A DNA stretch of 64,000 nt from G963664225 sp964538065 (GTDB lineage: Bacteria > Verrucomicrobiota > Verrucomicrobiia > Limisphaerales > UBA1319). The translations under genes and the position numbers were made by a program. The stretch covers positions 1 through 64,000 of the forward strand of contig CAZIDG010000007.1 of the NCBI GenBank assembly GCA_964538065.1, given 5' to 3'. The notes under the pieces were generated by a model that saw nothing but the letters and a program-made list of their open reading frames with translations, was not told the origin of the DNA and made no database searches. Of the stretch, positions 48,530 to 58,500 are shown piece after piece; position 1 is the first letter of the stretch; each line of letters begins with the position of its first letter.

Positions 48530-51500
48530 CTATTTCGCAACTTTTTGGATTTGGGCCTCCAATTCTTCAAATGCAAATCCTTCCTCAACGACCTGGTGGG
48601 CACCGTTGGCGAGAATGAACCATGGCAATGCCGAAGCCTTCGTGGCCCATTTCGTACTGTCGGATGCCTCGGTCACTCTCCCTATCGGTAACTTCACCTG
48701 GCTGGTGGTTTTCCATTCGTTGAAAACATCATCTGTGATCACCACTGCTTGAACACACACCAGGCAGATCCCTTTGCTCTGCAATGCAGCGGCCTGTTCG
48801 TTCAACTGACGCATGATATATCGGGACGGCCGTTGGCCAGCATCAAACAGACAAACCAGCACAGGCTTCCCATCAGGAGCGGCTTCGGGGCCAAGATGCA
48901 CCGTGCTCATATCAGGAAGTTTTTGCCCCTTGAGAGTTTGCCGCCGGGGTGTCTCACTTGATGGATTGGAATAAGATCTCAGATTAATCACAATATTGGT
49001 GTCACCAGCCTCGGCCGTGGCCTGTCCATAACCACTTTGAGAATTAGCATTGAGCGAAACATGCCCTTCGCAGACTTTGAATTGGAAATGTCCCTTGCTG
49101 TCTGTCGTCACGCTGCCACTTGGCTGTCCATCGCCATTCAGAAACACATTTGCACCGGATACAGGCTTTTCTTTGTCATCCAGGACCTGTCCCGCCACAA
49201 TGCGGTCGACCACTTTGAGAACAACAGGTTCCAATTCCACGTGCATATTTTCAGGCTCCGTGACTGCCTCCTGCTGTCTTTCACCATATCCTTTGCGTGA
49301 GGCACACACCATAAACGTTCCACCCACTGGCACACCCTTAATCTCGTAGCGCCCCTCCGCGCTGGTGGATATGCGCTTCTCCTCGTACCAATTATAGCTA
49401 TTCCCCCCTTTAAGTTGCAGGCCTATCTGGGTCTCGGCCAAGGGGGTGCCAGCCGGATCCTTCACAACTCCAGTGAGCGTCACTGCCGGTTTCAAAATAA
49501 CATTGAGATTCGTGATATCCTCCGAGATCTCTTCAATGGCACCAACCTCATGGGCCATGTCGCGAACCACCAGAATCGCCCCTGATTGTCCCTGCCAGGG
49601 TTCCAGCGACCAACTAAGCTTGAAGGTGCCATTGGTGTCTGTTTTGAACCATCGCACCTCGTTGCGCGGTGGAAACACAGCCAGTTGAGCTCCTTCGACA
49701 GGCTTTCCTGCTGCATCAACAACTGTGCCCAGAAGTTTGTTAACTTTGGTCTGTTCGCCCATGTTGGAGGACTGTCCCAACCGGACAATCACATTGGTAT
49801 CACCCCCCTCAGCTCCTACAGAGCCATGCATGTTCCCTTTATTCGCTGAAAGCTGAATCCGTCCCTCGCAAACCGCATCGAACGCAAAACGCCCCTCAGG
49901 GTCCGTCTGCACGTTGCCATCAGGTTGATCATTGCCGTAAAGATGCACATTCGCCTTCGCCACAGGTTTTTCGTCTTGATTGAGCACCACGCCCGCCAGT
50001 TTGAGCGTGGCCGGTCTCAGTTCGATGGGGTCAAGTTCCAGCCGTGAGGTATCCGTTTCGGTGATATTGTGGTTCTGTTTCTGGCCATACCCCGGCGCTC
50101 TTACAATGATGCCATACTTTCTGCCAAGCGGCAGGGCCGGAATTTCGAACCGGCCTTCAGGCAAAATGCGCACCATGTCCTTGAGCCAAATTCCCATGCG
50201 CCCCGTCCAGAAAACCAGCGTCACATTGATATTGGTAAGCGATTTTTCCTCCGAGACGACTCGCCCAGCCAGTGTGAGCCCTGGTACAAGTTTAAGATCC
50301 AAAGCCCCGGTGTCTTCGTCAACTTCCTGTGCTACGGCGAGATTGTTTTCGGCATCCCGAACAAACAAACACATCGATTCGTTGCCTTGCTGGCGATACC
50401 CATTCGGATTCAATGAAAGTTCAAACACCCCATTGGTGTCGGTTTTATAGGAAACATCGGGGCTGTAATTTCCACCAATCAAGCGTATTGGAAGCCCTGG
50501 TGCCGGTTGACCATCTGGTTTCCGAACTGTACCCCGTATTTTCACCGCTTCCGCCATTTCGATCTCAATGCGATTGGTCTTGCCATTCTCGATCTGGACA
50601 GTGGTCTGCTGCATAGGCCGGCTTTCATGATTGAATAACAAAGAGTATTCGCCGGGCACCAAACGCAGTCGTGCCAACCCAGTGGCGTCCGTCACCATCG
50701 ACACGTTGTTTTTACCACCATTGGCACTGACGTTGACATCGGACACTGGTTTGCGATCGGATTTGGCTACTGTCATCACCTCCAAAACGCCGCCATGAAT
50801 TGCGATGATCTTGACATCCCGAGTGGTTTGTCCTGCTTCCACAGACACAGGCACGGACTCAGCCACCCACTCAGTAGAGTTGGGTTTTCCGATGACTGCG
50901 CGCAGTTCAAAGGAACCTTCCGGGACATCATTGATCCGAAACGCACNNNNNNNNNNNNNNNNNNNNNNNNNNNNNNNNNNNNNNNNNNNNNNNNNNNNNN
51001 NNNNNNNNNNNNNNNNNNNNNNNNNNNNNNNNNNNNNNNNNNNNNNATGACTGCGCGCAGTTCAAAGGAACCTTCCGGGACATCATTGATCCGAAACGCA
51101 CCGTCAGGACCTGATGGAGTGATTTCATTCTCGAAGGGCATGGCGTACCCACCTTGAACGTTCAACAACAACATTCTGGCCTGGGAGACAGGCTGTTGAG
51201 TATCGCCAGTCAAAACCCGGCCCTCAATGTTTCCACTGGGCTTCATGGTCAGTTGTATATTCTCCTGTCCAGCGCGATAGCCATCGTTTTCCAGATTCCA
51301 CGAGGACTCCTCATCCTTCATCGAGCTCATAACTTTTCCGGGGTGTAGAGCCGCTAATTGGGCCACGGCATTCGTAGGAAAACCGCTTATCGCGAACCGT
51401 CCGCCAACATCGGTGCGGGCGGCAAAACGATCATGCAGAGGCTTGCCCGTCAAATGTTGAAACTGTTTGGTGCCATTGGTCTCAGTTATGAGATAGGCTA

Positions 51501-51969
51501 GGCTGACCCAGACTTCTGTATCAGCCAGGGGCTGTTTTGCTTCATCCACCACCGTGCCCGACACAGTTCCAGGAGACGTCAACACCAAGCGTAATTCCGT
51601 GTTCGGATCTCGCTTTATCCTTTTATTGAGGTAGATCCAGGATGGTGCGAGGCCTGATTTGTTGGCCAGCAACCAGCCATCGCGAGCAGTTTCCTGAATC
51701 CGAAAGCTGCCATCGACGCCTGTTTCAACTTTTTGAGCTATTTGCGGTCCGTATTCTGGAACGCCCTCGTTTGCAAAACACCAATATTCCACTGAGGCAC
51801 CCACAACGGGAGTCCCGGCGACATCAGTAACCTTGCCAAACCAGATGGTGGCGTTGGTGGAGGAAGTCGAGGTTTGAGAATCTACGGCACGCTCCTGCCC
51901 CTGGGCATGGCATACCACACCCATGAGCACAGTAGCGGCGACAAGCAGGCAACGCCGCATCATGTTCAT
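48530..51969 (-). CDS. Secreted carboxypeptidase-regulatory-like repeat protein with thioredoxin-like C terminus (interrupted by an assembly gap)
   Basis: 1094 residues after removal of the 155-bp assembly artefact. A signal peptide (MNMMRRCLLVAATVLMGVVCHAQ) is followed by about eight beta-sandwich carboxypeptidase-regulatory-like modules with the repeating pattern G-x-V-x-D-x-x-G-x-P-(V/L)-x-x-A, for example GTVVDAAGKPVEGAQLAVFP and GQVLDDKEKPVSGANVFLNG. The last 130 residues (GKPVLVCLFDAGQRPSRYIMRQLNEQAA...) look like a TlpA-type thioredoxin fold whose CxxC position is AGQRPS, so it lacks the redox pair. It starts 10 nt after selenoprotein B and is probably in the same operon. Role unknown; a scaffold or partner of the two selenoproteins is plausible. 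Confidence 0.85.
50892..51101. repeat. 55-bp direct duplication flanking a 100-N gap
   Basis: Bases 50892-50946 and 51047-51101 are identical and flank N at 50947-51046. The repeat splits the carboxypeptidase-regulatory-like gene, which becomes one frame after collapse. Confidence 0.97.
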
Positions 51970-51979
51970 GTTCTTGTTG

Positions 51980-53257
51980 TTAATTTTTCTTAGCGTCGAG
52001 TGTCAGCGGGTTGCTCAGCACCTGGAAGGGACTGAACACTTCGGCCTTACCGATCAACGGACGCTGCGACTTTTGGGGCTCCCGCCATGAGAGCGAACAA
52101 ACGCCTCCTCACCCAAACTCGAAGGTGTTGGTGTATGCGGTTGTTCCATCTGCATTGGCCAGAATCAACTTGGGCCCCCGCGGCCTGTTCCCGCCGACCA
52201 AAATATCGACGGATTCCTTCTGCTGACCCACGAATTTGAGGTTGAAGGCGATCTGACGTTTGCCTTGCTCCTCGGCTGACAATTCAGCTTTTACCGGCTC
52301 CCCGATTTGGAGCGTGGCAGGCTTATCCGCAGCCACCTCAAAACGGGCGGTATCGGGGAAGTTGTATCCTGAAAGGGTCCACGCAGCCCCCTTATCATCC
52401 TTCCGGTTGATCAACCAGCGCACCATTCTATATTGGCCGACGGGCAGATTAAATCCGCCGTTTTGAGGTTTTCGAATGAAGTAGCCGTTCTCCCCATAGG
52501 CGCTGAATTCCGCGATATTCTCCGGCACCTTTATCGGTCCCAGAACAACGTTCTCTGCCTTGCGCACCTTAACAAAAGCTCCATCGCGTGCGACCTCAAT
52601 GTTGAACAATTTACCATCCACCTCCACCATGCGGCCCAAAAAACGGTCCCCCGTTTTATCCCCCACAATGCGAATGCGATCATTGCTGTAGGTATCCAGC
52701 CCCAGATCGTTAAACGCCCCATTCACATTGCCATCCACCAGTTTGATGCGTTTTTTGGCGCCATCAAAATCAACCACACCTTCGTACCATCCTGAGGATG
52801 CCATCAGCACCTGGGGAGCCTCCTTGGGATCATATTGATAAAAACGAAGGGTTAGGTGGTACGTAATCGGCCCGTCTTCACCTTTAAAAACGACCGGTGT
52901 TGCAGAAAAATAGCCACTATAATCATCAAGACGCGCCAAAATCGGTTTCTTGTCATCCAACCGTCCGTTGCCATTGGCATCAATATACAAACGGTCACAG
53001 GGACCAGACTTGCGCGTGCGGCTAAAACACAACCACCGTCCTCCCGATGGATCCATCGGCGTCTTCCAACGTGCGTACCAGGCTTGCCCGTCAAGTTTGG
53101 GCATGGCAACTCCCGAGGGGGCGTTAGTGGAAACCTCCAAGCGACGGTATCCCAACTCCGTGTCCCCCGTATGGTATTCCAACCACTTCTCGGCTTGTCC
53201 CCAAACTGGAGTGGCCAGGATGAGTCCAACCAGAACAAAAAGATTTGAGATTTTCAT
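51980..53257 (-). CDS. New secreted selenoprotein B (FEFG-U-GGVCSLSWREP)
   Basis: 425 residues if UGA 52111-52109 is Sec383; otherwise 382. ATG 53257 begins a signal peptide (MKISNLFVLVGLILATPVWG). The exported domain has a calcium-loop-like YIDANGNGRLDD, LPVGQYRMVRWLI and VAADKPATLQIGEPV, all matched in selenoprotein A, and ends TNTFEFG before the UGA. The frame then stays open for 42 codons (GGVCSLSWREPQK...LTLDAKKN) to a TAA only 10 nt before the next gene, whereas stopping at UGA would leave a 140-nt hole. The candidate SECIS is at 52078-52094. Sec and Cys form a U-x3-C pair. No homologous family is known to me; an extracytoplasmic redox or metal-binding role is inferred. Confidence 0.85.
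52078..52094 (-). promoter_or_regulatory. Candidate bacterial SECIS element (selenoprotein B)
   Basis: GCTCTC / GGGAGC pair over 6 bp (one U-G) around the loop ATGGC (52088-52084), which begins 20 nt after the UGA at 52111-52109. The stem differs from that of selenoprotein A while loop and spacing are identical. Confidence 0.88.
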
Positions 53258-53274
53258 AACCAATTCCAGGGCAA

Positions 53275-55368
53275 TTAGTTTGCAGCAGATCTGTCTTTGG
53301 CACCGTTCTCAGGCAGGACCGGTGGTGCTGCTGGTTCAATATGCATCAACAACTTCAATCTTTCTCGGTAAAACGGACTTGCCAAAGAGAGTACCAGGAA
53401 CGGAAGCATCGTCCCGAAGGTGATGATGGCCGCAGTGCAAAGGAATCCCAGCACATAAAACCATGGCAACATTACGCCTTGGACGATGGCGTCAAATGCA
53501 AAAAAAGGCGCCACCATCACCATCCACGAAACAGCCAGTAAAACCAGCACCCAAAGACAGAGTGCAAAGGGTCGCCACTGGCCACGGCAAATCTTACCGG
53601 ATAGGATGAGGGCCACTGAACTCGCCAAAGTACCCATGCCCAGTAGAATGGAGGCAGGAATAACCTCAGGACTCAGCGAAGACAGACTTTGTTTCGAGGC
53701 CAATGCGAGGATGCCAAATCCGATGAACGTTGCGAGGACACAGAGGAATGTGACGAAACGGTGTCGCTGACGCAGATAACCGGCCAACAACCAGACTCCT
53801 GCAAGTCCAACCGCATATGCAGCAACATCATCCAGTAGAAAATCTACCCCTCCAGGGAGATTTTCGATCGGTGCACTGGCCAGACCGATCATGATTCCCA
53901 ACGGCAGCCAAATGAGCCATGCCGATGCGCGTCGGTTGGGGCGCAAGACCAGCAGTCCTAAAAGCACTGCCCATGGGACCAGCAGAAGTGGTGCATCAAC
54001 AGGCACCCATGTGTAATTAACCGGTGCGCCGTCCGTGGCGCCTAATCCTCCCAAATCAGAGGAAACCACGATCCTGAGGTCACCAGCGGCTGTGAGGGGC
54101 ACTCGCCATGAGTGCGAACAGGTGCCTCCTCATCCAAACTCAAATGTACCTGTATTAATGGCTCGATCACCCTTATACACAGCATATTTGGGCGGTTTGG
54201 AGCGATCCTGATTCGCCAGTTGATAGGCTGCCCCTCCCGCCCCAATCAAGCGGTAATCCATTCGCAGGACCTGTCCATGGCGTGAAATTAGGATTGAATT
54301 GGTCAGTGGGCCGCCAACCGCAAGGGTGGCAGGCGCTGTGGTTGCCACAGTCAGCCCTTTGGTCGATGTTACACCGCTGATATCGGTCATTGCCTTGACT
54401 CCCCCCTGTTCCAAGATGATTCCTGGGCGATCAGTATATTCACCAGCAGGCACCTTCACTCTCTCTGCTGGCCGGTCAAGAATCACAAGACAGGAGCTAC
54501 CGCTCAATACCAAGCGCTGAATATGTTTCCCGGTAATAAGCAGGTCTCCCAAGGGAACAGACTGACCCGTAAATTGAAGTGACGGGACAAACTCACCATT
54601 CTTCGATTCTGCAGCCACATCCACTTGATATGCCTGCCCATTGAGAAAGAGCTTTTTCCTGAACGGGAAACCATCCATGGATCCCATGGAGACGTTGAAA
54701 TTCTCGCTTCTTTTCTCCCAGGGTCGCAACACCATCTGGCTTTTCTCCAGCAAGAACTTACCGTCCAACTCCTGTAAAACGATCCCCACCTGCGCATCCT
54801 GTCCCCCCAGTACAGCCTTTCCCTCCCAAAATGAACGAACGGACATGGTACAGGTGGGTTGCGTTCCAAAGGTGTAAAAGCGCAAGTCCGCCAGGATTCT
54901 ACATACTCCCTGACTCGTCAAGAAAGGCACATGAATGCTGGAAAAATCGGCAAAAAAATCGGAATGACTCGATGCTTGGAATTTATTCGAGGTATCATCG
55001 GTCAAATCCTCGTTGCGATTGAGATCAAGGATGAGTGTGTGCGAATCACGCAGCCAGATAAACGGCATTCCATTGCCATCACTGTTACCGAATCTCAAAA
55101 GACCACGCACCAGCTTGCCTGTCCCCTTCCCCATATCGGGTTCCTTTTTGAAAGGCACAGTCTGTGGAGTGATGCCCACTCCTAGGGAAATCAGGGATTG
55201 AGTCGTTTCCTTGTATTTCAACAGGATTTTATTGGTTGCGGAAGATGCTTGGGGAACATCCGCACGAAGAGGATTTATCAGGACAAACAAAATCCCAAAC
55301 AGGGCTGCCAATGAAAGCACGGGGAACTCTTTCATCGAACGCCCCAACCTTGGGGTTGTTTTCCTCAT
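53275..55368 (-). CDS. New selenoprotein A: exported domain joined by Sec to a polytopic membrane domain
   Basis: 697 residues if UGA 54132-54130 is Sec413. ATG 55368 has GGAGGT 6 nt upstream; the ATG at 55374 is too close to it. A signal-anchor (about 15-38) leads to an exported domain paralogous to selenoprotein B (LDLNRNEDLTDD loop, KVPAGEYTDRPGII, VATTAPATLAVGGPL, GTFEFG). After UGA the same frame reads GGTCSHSWRVPLTAAG and continues without stop through seven or so hydrophobic segments to the end. With UGA as stop, the second part (53275-54102) would be an orphan membrane gene with a GTG start and no ribosome site. Selenoprotein B follows after 17 nt. Function unknown; U-x3-C near the membrane suggests redox chemistry at the outer face. 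Confidence 0.85.
54099..54115 (-). promoter_or_regulatory. Candidate bacterial SECIS element (selenoprotein A)
   Basis: GCACTC / GAGTGC pair perfectly over 6 bp around the loop ATGGC (54109-54105). The loop starts 20 nt after UGA 54132-54130. The hairpin is inside the coding sequence, as expected for bacteria. Confidence 0.88.
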
Positions 55369-55470
55369 TAACATACCTCCCTTCTACCACACCGCAGGCA
55401 TTGCATCAAGCGCTATCGCAACATAAAACACGGCCCAAATTTGGAGGTTTTCGTGTCTGGGGCAAATGGC

Positions 55471-55500
55471 AAAGGCGCCAACCTTGTGGGTTGGCGCCTT
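55471..55500. terminator. Strong hairpin, probable terminator
   Basis: AAGGCGCCAACC / GGTTGGCGCCTT with a 5-nt loop, lying 39 nt beyond the stop of the leftward 1229-residue protein gene. The T run is short. Confidence 0.65.
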
Positions 55501-55538
55501 ACTTTGACGCGGTTAAAACCGCGGCATGTTCCCAGATC

Positions 55539-58500
55539 TTAGTGCTGGATGACGCGGTAGAACTTGGTACCGGTCGCGTTAGCCTTTGTCACAGTATAAG
55601 GACTGCTGGCACCATTGACATCACTCCAGGTTCCTGTCACAGAGGTGGATTCCTGCAGCGTGCCCGTGCCTGTCCAAGTGATGGCCAGACCATCAGCTTG
55701 CCGCGCAATGGTCAACTTCGCAGGTTCCAGCGATATCTTGGATCCGCTGATGGCAACATTGTCGAAATCGGCAACAATGTTGTCCCCTTCTGCACGGCCC
55801 AGCACGCAAACGGCGAACTGAATCCCTTGCGAGAATGGGAAGGCCACTTCGGTTCCAAACACGTCGTCCACATACAGGGCGACTGTCGAGCCGTTGGCAA
55901 CCATCTTGATGCGATGGAGACCACCATCGTTGAAGGCAGCATCATCGAACGCCGGGATATTGGCGCCGCCACCCGTTGCATTATCCCCCGCCTGGCCAAT
56001 GCCGCGATTATAGCACCAGCCAATGCCGTTTTCGGTCAGATCGGCAAAGAGCACGAAATTCGTGCCTGTTGCATCGAAGATATAGACCCCCGAGCGAGTA
56101 CCCGTGCCACTGCCAACATGGGAAACGCGATCCACTTCGAAGACCAACGGATCAGTTGTTGCCGCCTGGAAGTTCGTAGCAATCGTCATCTTGACGCCGG
56201 GCCAATAGTTGGTGGTAACCGTAAGAGACAACTCAATCATGTCACTGACCGCCGTCACCGAGGTTTCGGCAGCGCTGGCATATTGAGCCTCGAACCCGAA
56301 GGCATTCGTCGCCCACTTGCCGGCAGCAGGAGCGCCGGTGAAGTCGTCGCTGAAGAGCGCAATGGGCTCAGCATAGCTCAGTACACTCACAGAGTTTGGA
56401 GTGATGGTGTCCTGGGCACAGGCAAAGCTCAGTGTCGTCGTGCCTTTGGCCACGCGAACCACCGAAACTTTCTGAACATCCGCCGCACCAGCAGCAAAGG
56501 TAAGGGTCAGTGAACCATTGACGGCTCCCTGAGGAATGGCCACCGCCGGATTGGCGCTGGTCACCACGACCTGGACTGCATTGGTTTGGTGAATTTGCGG
56601 AGGCACAGTCACTGTGATCTCCGGATTGGCGGCTCCCGCAGTGAGGGTGACCGAGGCAGGTCCCACCGTAATGCTCGGCACAGGGCCTTTGACAACCACG
56701 TTGTCAAAAGTTGCCACGAGCGAGTCGGGGTTCGTGCGCGCATAGGCGCCAATTTCAAACACGATGTTATCGCTGTTGGCGAAGGGAACCTCAGCGCCAA
56801 ACACATCGTCGAGGTAGATCTTCACCGTGGTGCCGTTGGCCATCAACTTGATGTGATGGTTGCCGTGGTCGTTGTATTTGGCATCATCGAAGGCCGCAAT
56901 ATTGTATGCCGTGCGAACACTTTCGCCGGAAATATTGTATTGCCAGCCGCCTTCGTTGTCATTCTCCGAGAACATGACCCACTTCGAGCGGGTCGGATCC
57001 GTGATCAACACCGCGGAGCGGCGGGCAGCGCCTGTGCCAACGTGGGCAACTCGATCCACTTCGAAGGAAACCGGAGCCGTTGGACGAGCTGAGAAGGTCT
57101 GCTTGGTGGCCAAGGCAGTACCGCCCCACCACACATCCGCTCCATCGCCCAAACCGGCCGAAACCACATACAGCCGGGCCATGCCATTGCTGATGCTGAT
57201 CGACGAGTTGGTGGTTAATCCACTCACTTCAAGGCCGGCGTTATCCACACGCCACTTGGCGGAATCCACTTGTGTGCCGGAGAAATCATCCTGCACCAGG
57301 GCATAAACTGGCTCAACCACGGAAACGCTGACACCATTGGCCACTTCCACACCCGCAACATTGGTGACGTCAAAGGTCGTCAGGCCCACTCCGACCGGCT
57401 GAACTTTGAACGTATTGGTGGCCGTGCCAGCAGGATATGTCAGGGTCAAGCTACCATTGACTGCGCCTTCGGGAATAGCGACGGCGGGATCGCGGCTGGT
57501 GACAGTCACGGTGGTCGGAGCCGCCTCGGTCAGGAGGGCAGGAACGACGACCGTAACAGCCGAATTGAACTCATTGGTCGCAATCACGACCGCTGCAGGA
57601 TTCACCGTGATGGGTGAATAGACCGTCTCAACCTTAACGTTGTCAAACGTGGCCTTCACCGTATCGCCCATGGCACGGGCATAGGTGCCGATTTCAACGT
57701 GAATACCCGAACTTACCGGGAACGCATACGAGCCACCATAAACGCCATCCAGGTAGAACGCGACGTTTGAACCATCGGCAATGAACTTGAGCTGGTGATT
57801 TCCAGTGGTGTTCATCGTGCTGTTAAATGCAGCGATGGGCAACGAACCACCCGTGGCCACATCGGTGTAATTTGCACACCAGCCGGTCTCGGGATAATTA
57901 TGCATGACAGACACGAACTTGGAACGATCTGCCGTGGTGATATAGACCCCAGAACGGCCCGAGGTTCCGGTCTGCGTCATGCTGACGCGGTCAACCGTAA
58001 CGACCAGGCGCGTTTCCTTGGAGGCCATAAACTCCTTCGTACTCTTGAGGGAAATGCCACCCCAGTACTGTTCCGCGAGACCGCCCTCCATGACCAACTG
58101 ACCATTCTCAGTCTTGACGGTCATGTCGCCGGTACCACTTTCAAACCCACGAGTGCTCAACTCCCACTTGGAGGTGTCATAGCTGGAGCCAGCAAAATCA
58201 TCCGTCAGTTGCACACCAGCACCGAGCGGAACCGATACGTTCAGGTCGCTTCCCACCAGCACACCAAGGTCGTTTTGCAGAGAGAAGACCGACTCGCCAT
58301 TGGCCAAGCCCTGGATCGCAAGATCCTTCACATTGGAAGCACCTGCTGCAAAGGTCATGGTCAGCGTGTCTCCTGTGGCCCCCACCGGAACCGCCACAGA
58401 TGGATTGCTTGAAACCACCCGAACAGTCACAGCCTGGGAGGCATTCAAGCCCACAGGTATCTTCACCTTAACAGTGGAAGACGTTGTGCCCAGCTTCACC

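Noticed and set aside
53275..54102. Independent membrane protein gene downstream of the exported protein
   Set aside because: Only a GTG start without ribosome site; the frame continues upstream through the UGA, and the junction motif is conserved in the paralogue.
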